From contig DASUYB010000187.1 in NCBI GenBank assembly GCA_036377595.1, positions 1-56,630 of the forward strand: DNA of 56,630 bases, given 5' to 3'. Both the position numbers and the translations under genes were made by a program. A model generated the notes under the pieces. That model was not told the DNA's origin. It worked only from the letters and a program-made list of their open reading frames with translations, and made no database searches. This document shows positions 34,313 to 42,718 of the stretch, in pieces; the stretch's first letter is position 1; the number at the start of each line of letters is the position of its first letter. This stretch comes from Longimicrobium sp. (GTDB lineage Bacteria > Gemmatimonadota > Gemmatimonadetes > Longimicrobiales > Longimicrobiaceae).

Positions 34313-35539
34313 ATGAGTAGGGGAACCCGTCGTTCGGCCCGCACCGCCGCCCTTCTCGCCACTCTCGCAATCGCTGCCGCGGCGCCCGCCGCGGGCCAGC
34401 CGCCCCGCACGCAGCTCGCCTCGCGCCAGGCGCAGGCGCAGCCCGCCGCTCCGACGCCGCGCGAGATCGCGGCCGGCGCGCACGCCAGCCTGCTGATGAT
34501 CCGCGCGCTGGCGGCCGACGGCGACACGGTGGGGCTCGGCACCGGGTTCGTGATCAGCCCCGACGGGCTGTTCATCACCAACTACCACGTGATCGAGGAA
34601 GCCGCGAAGCTGCAGGTGAGCCTGCTGGACGGCGGCAGCTGGGAGCAGGTCTCCCTCGTGTCGGCCGACCCCGCCAGCGACCTGGCGCTGATGCAGCTTC
34701 CCGCGCACGGGCTGCGGGCCATGAAGCTGGGCAGCGACACGCAGATGGAGGTGGGCGACAAGATCTACGTGATGGGGAACCCGCTGGGGATGGGCGGCAC
34801 CTTCACCGACGGGATGATCAGCGGCAAGCGCCCGCTGGAGGGGATCGCGATGCTGCAGATCAGCGCGCCGATCTCTCCCGGCTCGTCGGGCGGCCCGGTG
34901 ATGAACGAGCGCGGCGAGGTGATCGGGGTCGCGACGATGATGGTGATGGGCGGGCAGAACCTGAACATGGCCGTGCCCGTGCGCTACGCCCGGCCGATGC
35001 TGGCCAGCCGCGGCACGCCGCGCCCCTTCTCGCGGGCGGTGCTGGTGTCCAACCCGCACGCCGGCCTGGCGCGGGTGGGCGACCATCCCGAGCCCGCGCT
35101 GGGCGGCGAGAGCGGGAGCATCGTCCGCCGCCGCGAGCCCGGGCGCGAGGTGGAGGACCAGTTCGTCGTGATCGCCCCGATGCTGCAGATGCGCGGGTTC
35201 GTGCGCGCCTTCCCCGTGGCCACGGGGAGCGCGGCGCGCGACGCGGCGGAGGCGCACGACTTCACGCTGGAGAAGGGCGTCTCGTACCTGATCACCGCGC
35301 GCTGCGACGCCGAGTGCACCAACGTGGACCTCGGCCTGTACGACCGCGGCGACCACCTGCTGCAGAGCGACACCGACAGCGACGACTTCCCGACGCTGGC
35401 GTTCACGCCGCAGGAAACGGGGACGTACCACGTGTCGGTGCGGATGGCGCAGTGCGGCACGCCGGAATGCTCGTACGGCGTGGCCGTCTTCCGCCGCGAC
35501 GCCGCCAGCACGCCGGCCTCCGCCAAGGTCGGGCGGTAG
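34313..35539 (+). CDS. secreted trypsin-like serine protease (HtrA/S1C type) with PPC-like domain
   Basis: The 408-residue product has a signal peptide (to about AAPAAGQ), a low-complexity Gln/Ala linker and a chymotrypsin-fold protease with the triad in TNYHVIEE (His, about 88), DPASDLALM (Asp) and SPGSSGGPVMN (Ser, about 187). There is no PDZ domain; instead the last 110 residues (DFTLEKGVSYLITARCDAEC ... TPQETGTYHVSV) resemble a bacterial pre-peptidase C-terminal domain, used in secretion or substrate binding. It is likely a periplasmic or secreted quality-control protease. A near-perfect palindrome follows the stop. Confidence 0.88.
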   Translation: MSRGTRRSARTAALLATLAIAAAAPAAGQPPRTQLASRQAQAQPAAPTPREIAAGAHASLLMIRALAADGDTVGLGTGFVISPDGLFITNYHVIEEAAKLQVSLLDGGSWEQVSLVSADPASDLALMQLPAHGLRAMKLGSDTQMEVGDKIYVMGNPLGMGGTFTDGMISGKRPLEGIAMLQISAPISPGSSGGPVMNERGEVIGVATMMVMGGQNLNMAVPVRYARPMLASRGTPRPFSRAVLVSNPHAGLARVGDHPEPALGGESGSIVRRREPGREVEDQFVVIAPMLQMRGFVRAFPVATGSAARDAAEAHDFTLEKGVSYLITARCDAECTNVDLGLYDRGDHLLQSDTDSDDFPTLAFTPQETGTYHVSVRMAQCGTPECSYGVAVFRRDAASTPASAKVGR

Positions 35540-35557
35540 ACGAAGGGTTGGAGAAGA

Positions 35558-35596
35558 ACGATTGGGGCGCACCGATCATCGGTGCGCCCCAATCGT
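35558..35596. terminator. 39-bp near-perfect palindrome after the protease gene
   Basis: ACGATTGGGGCGCACCGAT is followed by one base and then its exact complement. As RNA it would be a long hairpin with a tiny loop; it is the probable terminator. Confidence 0.7.
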
Positions 35597-35630
35597 CTGG
35601 GCGGAAGATGGAATTTTCGGTCGCGACGAT

Positions 35631-35830
35631 GCGACTGAAGTCGCGGCTACAACGGCACACAGTCCGCCTTCGCGGACTTCGCGCGGAACGCGGCCGGCGT
35701 GTGGGCGGAGATGCATCCTGCCCGCCGCCGGCCCGCGATGCTCGTCACGTGCGCGGGTGCCCTCGTCCGCGCCGATGCCGGTAGTCCGCGAAGGCGGACT
35801 TCGTGTAGTTGTAGCCGCGACTTCAGTCGC
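35631..35830. mobile_element. 200-bp inverted pair of R1 units (REPIN/MITE-like)
   Basis: Two 48-base arms (35631-35678 and 35783-35830) are inverted copies of each other: GCGACTGAAGTCGCGGCTAC ... AGTCCGCCTTCGCGGACT. The 104-base interior has no gene. Each arm is the R1 unit found singly at 23186, 41873, 45270 and 50649, so this resembles a REPIN. No target duplication or transposase is seen. Confidence 0.8.
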
Positions 35831-35914
35831 CCCGTACCAGCGGACGTGCACCCGCGGACCCGCTCGACGGACCCGTCCCTCCGCGGACGAGCGGGGACGA
35901 GCGGAGATCGCGCG

Positions 35915-36841
35915 CTACTGGTTCGGGTTGAGCTGCAGGAGCGGGGTGGCGCCGCCGGTGACCTGCGGCATCTGGCCGTTCCACTTCTTGGTCATCTCGT
36001 ACTGCACCAGCGTGGGCGTGATGCTCTGCGAGAGGAGGCGGTTGGCCTCGGCCTGCGCCTGCGCCTCGGTCAGGATCGCCTTCGCCCGGCCGCTGGCGCG
36101 GATGCTGTCGCCCTGCGCGTTGTACATGTTCTTCTGCAGCTCGTTCTGCGCGGTCAGCGCCTGCTGCTGCATCACGTTCTTGGTGTTGATGGCCTGCATC
36201 ACCTCGGCCGGCGCGCGGATCTCGTTGATGGTGAACTGCTTGACGACGAACCCGTACGGCGCCAGGCGCGTGGCGATGAGCTGCTGCGTGCGGCCCACCA
36301 CCTCGGCCTTCTTGGGCCCCAGGATGTCGGCGATCGGCTCGCTCCCCACCACCTCCTGCAGCGCCTGCCGGATGGCCTGCTTCACGTAGCCGTGCTGGAT
36401 CTGCTCGATGTGCGTGCGGAAGGTGGTGTACAGCGCCGGCGTCTTGCTGGCGTCCAGCTCGAAGCTCAGCGACACGTCCAGCGACACCGGCTGCCCTTCC
36501 ACGCTGTTGACGTTGATCTCGTCGTTGCTCTGCGAGCCCTCGCTGCCGCCGCGCGTCAGGATCAGCGTCTGCATGTACACGGGGTACTCCTCGATCCCCG
36601 TGGTGATGGGGTTGCGGAAGTGCAGCCCCTGCCCCAGCGGGTGCCGGTCCACGCCGCCGCCCAGCTTGTGGATCACGATCCCCACGTTCCCCGGGTTGAT
36701 GTAGACGAACATCGTCGGCAGCGTCAGCAGCGCCAGCACGGCGATGATCACCCACGGCGCCTTGCCCGCGAACGCGCGCAGCGGGTTGCCGATGCTGGGA
36801 ATGGGCCTGTTGCGGCCGGTGGGCAACTGGATGGTAGGCAT
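35915..36841 (-). CDS. SPFH/Band-7 (prohibitin-like) membrane protein
   Basis: The 308-residue protein has one N-terminal transmembrane helix (VIIAVLALLTLPTMFVYI, about 31-50), an SPFH domain (INPGNVGIVIHKLGGGVDRH ... DVSLSFELDASKTPALYTTF), then a long coiled-coil (NVMQQQALTAQNELQKNMYN ... AKAILTEAQAQAEANRLL). Such proteins form large membrane rings that regulate proteases or organise membrane domains (HflK/C, prohibitin). No NfeD or FtsH partner is adjacent. ATG 36841 has GAGGAGA 14 bases upstream. Confidence 0.9.
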   Translation of the reverse strand: MPTIQLPTGRNRPIPSIGNPLRAFAGKAPWVIIAVLALLTLPTMFVYINPGNVGIVIHKLGGGVDRHPLGQGLHFRNPITTGIEEYPVYMQTLILTRGGSEGSQSNDEINVNSVEGQPVSLDVSLSFELDASKTPALYTTFRTHIEQIQHGYVKQAIRQALQEVVGSEPIADILGPKKAEVVGRTQQLIATRLAPYGFVVKQFTINEIRAPAEVMQAINTKNVMQQQALTAQNELQKNMYNAQGDSIRASGRAKAILTEAQAQAEANRLLSQSITPTLVQYEMTKKWNGQMPQVTGGATPLLQLNPNQ

Positions 36842-37440
36842 GGTGGGATTGCGCTCTCCTCGAGCGGATTCCGGGTGATGCGGGGGGCGGCGGCATCCTT
36901 CGCTCCGCCGCCCACCCGCGAGCCCAGGCCGATCGGCCGGGCCGGGGGTGAACTACGACCATCTGCCGTAGATCGTTTCAAGATAATGACTTCACATGAA
37001 GATGTCGCCTCCCCCGCGCGCGCGGCGTTGACAAACCCCGGCGGCCCGTCCCAAATCGGGAGATACCGCCGCCGGCGCGGCCGGGTCTCGTCGTCGCCTG
37101 AGAGAATGTCGCGCAAACCTGCGGACACCCCCTCGGTGTCATCCTGAGGGCGCGGAGCACCGAGATCGCGTTCACACGAAACCCTGCGCGCCCGAAGGAT
37201 CTTGCACGGTGGGCGGGATGTCTGCCGAAGGAGCGGGAATCTCCGCGAGATCGAGGAGATCCCTCTGTCGGCGCCCGGCGCTTGTGCGGTACGAAAGTGA
37301 GGTGCAGCGCCTCCCTCGGGATGACACCGGAGGTGTTCTGGATCCCGCGGATTGGCAATTCCCCCTGACGAACGGAGTGCCTTGCAGACGATCCATCGTC
37401 GCCACCTCCGTCTCTCTCGCGCAACGCGGGAGCGGCGCTG
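36842..37440. other. 599-base intergenic region with an R2 element
   Basis: The region lies between divergent genes. It contains the R2 element at 37134-37329. The part next to the SPFH gene (36970-37010) is the least GC-rich and probably carries its promoter. I see no gene. Confidence 0.5.
37134..37329. repeat. R2-family element, second full copy
   Basis: The ends CGGTGTCATCCTGAGG and CCTCGGGATGACACCG are inverted repeats with one mismatch; the internal GCGCGCCCGAAGGATCTTGC block also matches the copy at 29323, while other parts differ. Confidence 0.75.
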
Positions 37441-39162
37441 ATGTTCCCCATCGACCGGCTGATCCTGATGGGCGCCCTGCTGGTGCTGATCGGGATCGCG
37501 TCGAGCAAGCTGTCGTCGCGCTTCGGCGTGCCCGTCCTCGTCCTCTTCGTCCTCGTGGGGATGCTGGCCGGCTCCGAGGGCTTCGGCGGGATCGCGTTCG
37601 AGAACTACCGCTTCGCCCACGGCGCGGGGACCGTGGCGCTCGCGGTGATCCTGTTCGACGGCGGGCTGCGCACGCCCTTCCGCTCCATCCGCCCCGCGCT
37701 GGCCCCCGCCGCCTCGCTGGCCACGGTCGGCGTGCTGCTGACCGCCGCGATCGTCGGCTCGGCCGTGGCGTGGATCCTGGACGTGCCGCTGCTGAACGGG
37801 ATGCTGCTGGGAAGCATCGTCGCCTCGACGGACGCGGCGGCGGTCTTCTCCGTGCTGCGGTCGACGGGGCTGCACCTCCCCGAGCGGCTGGGAGCCACGC
37901 TGGAGGTGGAGAGCGGCTCGAACGACCCGATGGCCGTGTTCCTCACCGTCGGGCTGCTGGAGATCCTGCTGGGAGAGATGGCGCCCGGGCCCGGGCTGGC
38001 GTGGCTCTTCGCCCAGCACATGCTCATCGGCGCGGCGGTGGGGATCGCGGTGGGCGCGGGCGCGGTCTGGGCGACGAATCGCATCCGCCTCGGCGCGGAG
38101 GGGCTGTACCCGGTGTTCGTGGCCGCGGCCGGGCTGCTGTCGTACGGGCTGGCGGCGTCGCTGCACGGGAGCGGCTTCCTGGCCGTGTACCTGTCGGGAA
38201 TCGCCATCGCCGGCAGCCGCATCGTCTTCCAGCGCGGCATCCTCCTCTTCCACGACGGCGCGGCGTGGCTAGCGCAGGTCGCGATGTTCGTGCTGCTGGG
38301 CCTTCTCGCTTTCCCCAGCCGGCTGCTGGGCGTGGCCGGGCCGGGGCTGCTGATTGCCGCGGTGCTGGTGTTCTTCGCCCGGCCGCTGGCGGTGGCGGCC
38401 GCGCTGGCGCCGCTCGGCTTCCGCCCGCGCGAGCTGGCGTTCGTCTCGTGGGCGGGGCTCAAGGGCGCGGTGCCCATCGTGCTGGGAACGTATCCGCTCC
38501 TGCTGGGGCTCCCCGGCGGCGAGCGGCTGTTCGACGTGGTGTTCTTCGTCGTGCTCGTCTCCGCGCTGCTGCAGGGGTGGACGCTGGCCCCGCTCGCGCG
38601 GCTGCTGCGCCTGCAGGAGCCGCATCCCCCCGCGCCCGCGGTGACGCTGGAGATCACGTCGCTGCGCGAGGTGCAGGGCGACATCGTGCAGTACACGCTT
38701 CAGGAGGGCGACCGCTTCGCCGGGCGCACGGTGCGCGAGCTGGCGCTGCCGGACGGCGCGGTGGTGGCCATGATCGCCCGCGGCCGCCGCGTGATCCCGC
38801 CGCGCGGCAGCACGCGCCTGGAGCCGGGCGACCACGCGTTCCTTGTACTGACCCCCGAGGCGCGCCCGCTGGTCGACCGGCTGTTCGCGGGCGGCGCCGT
38901 CGCGGCGCCGCTTCCCGCGCAGATCGAGTTCCCCCTGCGCGGCGACACCACCGTGGGCGACATCGAGGAGTTCTACGGGGTCGATCTCGCCGAGGACGCG
39001 GCGTGCACGCTGGAGGACCTGCTGCGCGCGCGCCTGGGGAAGCGCCTGGAAGCCGGGCGCGGCATCACCCTCCCCGGCGTGAAGCTGCACGTGAGATCGA
39101 TGGTCGACGGCCGCGTCGAGCAGGTCGGGCTGGTGATCACGCCGAGCGGTGATGAGGGTTAG
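37441..39162 (+). CDS. potassium/proton antiporter, NhaP2 (CvrA) type
   Basis: The 573-residue protein matches the length of NhaP2 (about 578). The first 390 residues form about 12 transmembrane helices of the CPA1 fold, with the conserved ILFDGGLRTPF, SIVASTDAAAVFSVLRS and VESGSNDPMAVFLT (Asn-Asp ion site). Then come a TrkA-C/RCK_C domain (REVQGDIVQYTLQEGDRFAG ... RLEPGDHAFLV, about 400-480) and a CorC/HlyC-like domain (VGDIEEFYGVDL ... ITLPGVKLHVRSM) that sense nucleotides or ions. It exports K+ in exchange for protons and helps K+/pH balance. ATG 37441 has GGGAG eight bases upstream. Confidence 0.92.
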   Translation: MFPIDRLILMGALLVLIGIASSKLSSRFGVPVLVLFVLVGMLAGSEGFGGIAFENYRFAHGAGTVALAVILFDGGLRTPFRSIRPALAPAASLATVGVLLTAAIVGSAVAWILDVPLLNGMLLGSIVASTDAAAVFSVLRSTGLHLPERLGATLEVESGSNDPMAVFLTVGLLEILLGEMAPGPGLAWLFAQHMLIGAAVGIAVGAGAVWATNRIRLGAEGLYPVFVAAAGLLSYGLAASLHGSGFLAVYLSGIAIAGSRIVFQRGILLFHDGAAWLAQVAMFVLLGLLAFPSRLLGVAGPGLLIAAVLVFFARPLAVAAALAPLGFRPRELAFVSWAGLKGAVPIVLGTYPLLLGLPGGERLFDVVFFVVLVSALLQGWTLAPLARLLRLQEPHPPAPAVTLEITSLREVQGDIVQYTLQEGDRFAGRTVRELALPDGAVVAMIARGRRVIPPRGSTRLEPGDHAFLVLTPEARPLVDRLFAGGAVAAPLPAQIEFPLRGDTTVGDIEEFYGVDLAEDAACTLEDLLRARLGKRLEAGRGITLPGVKLHVRSMVDGRVEQVGLVITPSGDEG

Positions 39163-39178
39163 AGCATTAACCAGACGC

Positions 39179-39368
39179 TGTCATTCCGAGCGGAGCCGCC
39201 TCTCCGAACTCGCGGCTGCACCACAGGTTGGCGGCTCCCGAGGAATCTTTGGCCGGCGTCCGCGCAACAGCCCGGCTGTAGCTCGGAAGCAGGCCACAGA
39301 TTCCTCGGCCGCCGCACTGACGCCGGTGCGGACGCGGCATCCGGCGAGCGGCGGCGCTCGGAATGACA
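39179..39368. repeat. R3-family 190-bp element with 13-bp inverted ends
   Basis: The ends TGTCATTCCGAGC and GCTCGGAATGACA are perfect inverted repeats; inside, GAGGAATCTTTGGCC on the left faces GGCCACAGATTCCTCGGCC on the right. Design and spacing parallel the R2 elements. A right-half copy is at 15429. Confidence 0.8.
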
Positions 39369-39407
39369 TCGCTTGCTTCTTCGAGAAACAGCCATCCGGA
39401 TACTGAA

Positions 39408-39440
39408 GGAGCCGCCCGGCGCATCGGCCGGGGCGGCTCC
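39408..39440 (-). terminator. stem-loop terminator
   Basis: GGAGCCGCCC pairs with GGGCGGCTCC around a 13-base loop, just after the stop of the small membrane gene on the minus strand. GTTT lies on the plus side, so it may also serve the antiporter gene. Confidence 0.7.
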
Positions 39441-39451
39441 GTTTCGTGCGA

Positions 39452-39622
39452 TCAGGCGTTGAGATCGCGGTCGCCCTCGGGCGGGCGCGGGGGATTGTTC
39501 TTCCCGCTCCGCGCGCCGACCCACAGCATCCACACCATCAGCGCGGCGATCACCAGCACGATCGCAACCTCCAGCGGCGGCGCGTCCTCGAAGGGGCGCA
39601 CCGCGAGCATCGCCAGCAACAT
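39452..39622 (-). CDS. small single-pass membrane protein
   Basis: This is a 56-residue product beginning MLLAMLAVRPFEDAPPLEVA, with one strong transmembrane helix (IVLVIAALMVWMLWVGA, about 22-38) and a basic/Pro-rich tail ending GDRDLNA. The ATG at 39622 has GGAG six bases upstream; another ATG at 39628 overlaps that site. It lies downstream of the dinB and small secreted protein genes on the same strand and ends just before a stem-loop, so it looks like a real last gene of that unit. Function is unknown. Confidence 0.65.
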   Translation of the reverse strand: MLLAMLAVRPFEDAPPLEVAIVLVIAALMVWMLWVGARSGKNNPPRPPEGDRDLNA

Positions 39623-39682
39623 CGGCATCTCCTCGCGAACGTTCGTCGTCCGCCCGCCGAACCGTTTCGGCGGGCTGGGGGA

Positions 39683-40030
39683 TCAACGGCGTTCGCGGGG
39701 AGGCGCGGTGGCGTAGTACGCGGGACGGTTGATCCGCCGCGGCGAGAGGACGCGCGGCGCGCGGATGGTGCTCGCGGCCGCACCTTCGCGTGCGGGCGCG
39801 AGACCCGTGGTGGGGACGAAGAGCTGCGGGACCGGCCCGTTCGGCGCCGGCGGACGCGCGCGCTTCGGCGCCGGCGCCTCGGCGGCGGGGACGCGGTGCG
39901 ACGGGACGGCGGCGAGACGCTCGTCCCGCGCCCGCGCGCCGGGGTGGGACGCGGCGCCCGCCGGGCCGGGGTGATGCAGCGCGGGCGCGGCCAGGAGCAG
40001 CGCCAGCGCCGCGCGCAGGAGCGCCTTCAC
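39683..40030 (-). CDS. small secreted Pro/Arg-rich protein coupled to dinB
   Basis: The 115-residue product starts with a GTG at 40030 that overlaps the dinB stop codon (GTGA), with AGGAGG four or five bases upstream, so translation is coupled. The N-terminus is a signal peptide (MKALLRAALALLLAAPALHH); the rest is rich in Pro, Ala and Arg (AEAPAPKRARPPAPNGPVPQ), ends in RRINRPAYYATAPPRERR, and is probably disordered. No family is recognised. Why a secreted peptide should be coupled to a DNA polymerase is unclear; the link may be positional only. Confidence 0.65.
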   Translation of the reverse strand: MKALLRAALALLLAAPALHHPGPAGAASHPGARARDERLAAVPSHRVPAAEAPAPKRARPPAPNGPVPQLFVPTTGLAPAREGAAASTIRAPRVLSPRRINRPAYYATAPPRERR

Positions 40031-41250
40031 CCCGCCTCCTTCCGCGCCGGCGCCACCCGCGCGGGGAGCACCGCGTCGCGCCCGAAGCGGCCGCGCAGGC
40101 GGTCGGTGGCGGCGGAAAGGCGCCGGTCGCGGTCCGTCTCCAGCCCCTGCGGCGGCTCGAAGAGCATCGGCTCCGGCTCCGCGTCCTCGCCCAGCTTGCT
40201 GACGCCCACGCCCAGGAGGCGGATCCCGCCGCGCCGCCGCGAGCGCAGCTGCCGCAGCAGCTGCCGGGCGACGGCGTAGATCGCGCGGTCGCTCTCCAGC
40301 GGCTCGGCCACGGTGCGGCTGGCGCTGCGGTCGGTGAAGTCGGCGTAGCGCATCTTCACGGTCACCGTGCGCGCCTTCAGCCCGTCCGCGCGCAGCGACG
40401 CGCCCGTCTCGCCCACCAGGTACAGCAGCTTCGCCTCGATCTCCTCCTCCGCCAGGATGTCCTGCGGGAAGGTGCGCTCGTGCGAGATGGACTTCTGCGG
40501 CGCACGCGGGGTGACGCCGCCCTCGCTCCCCATCCCCCGCGAGAGCCGATGGAGCCACCGCCCGCGCGAATCGCCCAGCCAGGCGACCAGCGTGTCCTCG
40601 TCGAGGGGGAGGAGGTCGCGCACGCGGGTGGCGCCGCGCCGCCGCAGCGCCTCGGCGAACGCCGGCCCCACGCCGGGGATGTCGGCCAGGTCGAAGCGCG
40701 CGATGAACTCCGCCTCGCCGCCGGGGGGGACCACGTGGATGCCGAACGGCTTGTTCACCGACGCCGCCATCTTGGCCAGCGTGCGCTGCGTGGCCCCGCC
40801 GATGGAGAGCGAGATCCCCGTGCGCTCCAGCACCGCCTGCTGGATGCGGCGCGCGGTCTCTTCCAGCGGCTCGTGGCGGTACAGCGCCTCGGTCCCCGTG
40901 AGGTCGAGGTAGAACTCGTCCACGCTGGCGGCCTCGACCACGGGGCTGAACTCGTCGAGCACCGCGCGCACTTCCCGGTGCTTCTTCTGCACCATCTCGC
41001 CGGGGACGGGAACGACCATCGCCTGCGGGCAGAGGCGGATCGCCTGCGACATCGGCATCCCCGCGTGCGCGCCGAACCTGCGCGCGGCGTAGCTGGCCGA
41101 CGTCACCACCCCGCGCCCGTCCGGGCGCCCGCCCACCAGCAGCAGCTCGGCCTTCCCCGCGCCCTCGGGGTCGGCCAGCATGGCGCAGCGCACGAAGTAC
41201 GAGTCGCAGTCGGCCAGCAGCAGGCGGCGGGGGCGCTCGGACGAGGTCAT
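40027..41250 (-). CDS. dinB: DNA polymerase IV (Y-family translesion polymerase)
   Basis: This 407-residue Y-family polymerase copies past damaged bases. The palm shows LLLADCDSYFVRCAM (first catalytic Asp), YAARRFGAHAGMPMSQA and the second metal motif ASVDEFYLDLTGTEAL. These are followed by the thumb helix-hairpin-helix (DIPGVGPAFAEALRRRGATR) and the little-finger domain (KSISHERTF ... VTVKMRYADF). The family usually has HIDMDAFFA at the start; here ADCDSYF keeps the Asp. ATG 41250 is at the expected N-terminus. I looked upstream for a LexA box and saw none. It heads a unit with two small downstream genes. Confidence 0.92.
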   Translation of the reverse strand: MTSSERPRRLLLADCDSYFVRCAMLADPEGAGKAELLLVGGRPDGRGVVTSASYAARRFGAHAGMPMSQAIRLCPQAMVVPVPGEMVQKKHREVRAVLDEFSPVVEAASVDEFYLDLTGTEALYRHEPLEETARRIQQAVLERTGISLSIGGATQRTLAKMAASVNKPFGIHVVPPGGEAEFIARFDLADIPGVGPAFAEALRRRGATRVRDLLPLDEDTLVAWLGDSRGRWLHRLSRGMGSEGGVTPRAPQKSISHERTFPQDILAEEEIEAKLLYLVGETGASLRADGLKARTVTVKMRYADFTDRSASRTVAEPLESDRAIYAVARQLLRQLRSRRRGGIRLLGVGVSKLGEDAEPEPMLFEPPQGLETDRDRRLSAATDRLRGRFGRDAVLPARVAPARKEAG

Positions 41251-41459
41251 CTACGGCGGTTCAGGTTCGCAACTGATTTTCTGATCTAAAGATACGTATA
41301 CCCCGGAGGCGGCGGAACGGGCGCGGTGACAAGGTGTGCAGAGTTTACGCGGGGAGATGGATCGAGAGTGGCGCCATGCAGGCGTTGCCGTTCGGCCGCC
41401 GCGAGAACATCTTCCGGTTCACTCGGCAGCATTTTGTCCATGGAGACGGTCCGGTTTCG

Positions 41460-41837
41460 ATGCCCATTCCCTACACGCTCGACCGCGAGCGGCAGCGGAT
41501 GTACACGCGCGCGGAGGGGCTGCTGACGCTGGTGGAGCTGGAGCAGCATCTCGACTTCGAGGAGGCCGACCGCGCGGCCGGGTACGCGGAGCTGTTCGAC
41601 GCGCGCGGCGCCACCACGGACCTCACCCCCGACGACGTGCGGCGCTTGGTCGGTCGCGCGCGCCGGATGCAGCAGGCGGGCACCGTCGTCGGCCCCACCG
41701 CCGTCGTCGCCGACAACGACGTGGTGTACGGGATGGCGCGGATGTACGCGATGCTCTGCGAGTTCGTGGACGCGCCGGTGGAGGTGTTCCGCGAGGTGGA
41801 GCCCGCGCTGGCGTGGCTGGAGCGCGTGGCGGAGTGA
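41460..41837 (+). CDS. STAS/SpoIIAA-like small protein (tentative)
   Basis: The 125-residue soluble protein begins MPIPYTLDRERQRMYTRAEG. It has alternating strand and helix segments (LLTLVELEQHLDFEEADRAA, AELFDARGATTDLTPDDVRR, GPTAVVADNDVVYGMARMYA, VEVFREVEPALAWLERV). This order resembles small STAS-like proteins that are common in this type of genome. No catalytic motif is seen. An in-frame ATG at 41376 would add 28 residues; neither start has a strong ribosome site. It is divergent from dinB. Confidence 0.7.
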   Translation: MPIPYTLDRERQRMYTRAEGLLTLVELEQHLDFEEADRAAGYAELFDARGATTDLTPDDVRRLVGRARRMQQAGTVVGPTAVVADNDVVYGMARMYAMLCEFVDAPVEVFREVEPALAWLERVAE

Positions 41838-41872
41838 GACGGCGTCGGCCCGGGTGGGGGTGGGGCGAATGA

Positions 41873-41912
41873 TTTCGCTGCAACAACCACACGAAGTCCG
41901 CCTTCGCGGACT
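41873..41912. repeat. R1 single unit (eroded)
   Basis: The hairpin AGTCCGCCTTCGCGGACT at 41895 is intact; the GCGACTGAAG half is reduced to TTTCGCTGCAACAACCACAC. Confidence 0.7.
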
Positions 41913-41984
41913 ACCGGCATTCGTGCCGGCGATGCGATCGTTCACGCGACGGGAATCGTCGCGTGCTTCGTTTCATGGGGGGAG

Positions 41985-42692
41985 ATGATGTTCTCGGAAT
42001 CGGCGGAGCTGTACGATCGCATCTACGCGTGGAAGGACTACCCGGCCGAGGCGGCGCGCGTCCGCGGGCTGGTGACGGCCGCCGGCGGCCGCGGCGGGGG
42101 CACGCTGCTCGACGTGGCCTGCGGCACCGGGATGCATCTCCAGGCGCTGCGCGAGCACTACACCGTCGAGGGCGTCGACCTCGAGCCGGGGCTGCTCGAA
42201 GCCGCGCGGCGCCGGCTGCCGGACGTGCCGCTGCACCTCGGCGACATGCGCGACTTCGAGCTGGGGCGGCGCTTCGACGTGGTCACCTGCCTGTTCAGCG
42301 CCATCGGCTACACGCGCACCGCCGCCGGGCTGAACGCGGCGCTCCGCAGCATGGCCGGCCACCTCGCGCCGGGCGGGGTGCTGCTGGTGGAGCCGTGGTT
42401 CACCGCGGAGATGATCCAACCCGGCCGCGTCAGCGCGGAGACGGTCGAGGAGCCGGGGCTAACGATCGTACGCATGGCACACATGGCCGTCGAGGGCACG
42501 ATCTCACTGCTCACGTTCGAGTACCTGGTCGGCCACCCGGACGGCATCACCCGCGCCTCCGAGCTCCACGAGATGGGCCTCTTCTCGCGCGAGCAGATGA
42601 CCGCCGCGTTCGAGACCGCCGGCCTGCGCGTCAGCCACGACGAAGAGGGGGTGTCGGGGCGCGGGGCGTACATCGGGGTGCGGGAGGGCTGA
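41985..42692 (+). CDS. class I SAM-dependent methyltransferase
   Basis: The 235-residue enzyme has the Rossmann-type motifs I LLDVACGTGMHL, II VEGVDLEPGLLEAA, III VPLHLGDMRDFELG and FDVVTCLFSAIGY. The FSESAELYDRIYAWKDYPAEA start and the later LLVEPWF and SEVTVEE-like segments resemble small N- or O-methyltransferases such as the TDP-aminosugar N,N-dimethyltransferases (DesVI/TylM1), but no sugar gene is adjacent, so the substrate is open. ATG 41985 directly follows GGGGGGAG. Confidence 0.87.
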   Translation: MMFSESAELYDRIYAWKDYPAEAARVRGLVTAAGGRGGGTLLDVACGTGMHLQALREHYTVEGVDLEPGLLEAARRRLPDVPLHLGDMRDFELGRRFDVVTCLFSAIGYTRTAAGLNAALRSMAGHLAPGGVLLVEPWFTAEMIQPGRVSAETVEEPGLTIVRMAHMAVEGTISLLTFEYLVGHPDGITRASELHEMGLFSREQMTAAFETAGLRVSHDEEGVSGRGAYIGVREG

Positions 42693-42718
42693 GCCGGAGC
42701 ACGACGATGCATCTGCGG

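Noticed and set aside
35631-35830. A small gene inside the 200-bp inverted element
   Set aside because: The interior has no start with a ribosome site and no protein-like composition; symmetry explains the sequence better.
41251-41459. LexA/SOS box upstream of dinB
   Set aside because: No convincing palindrome of any known LexA type is visible in the divergent region.
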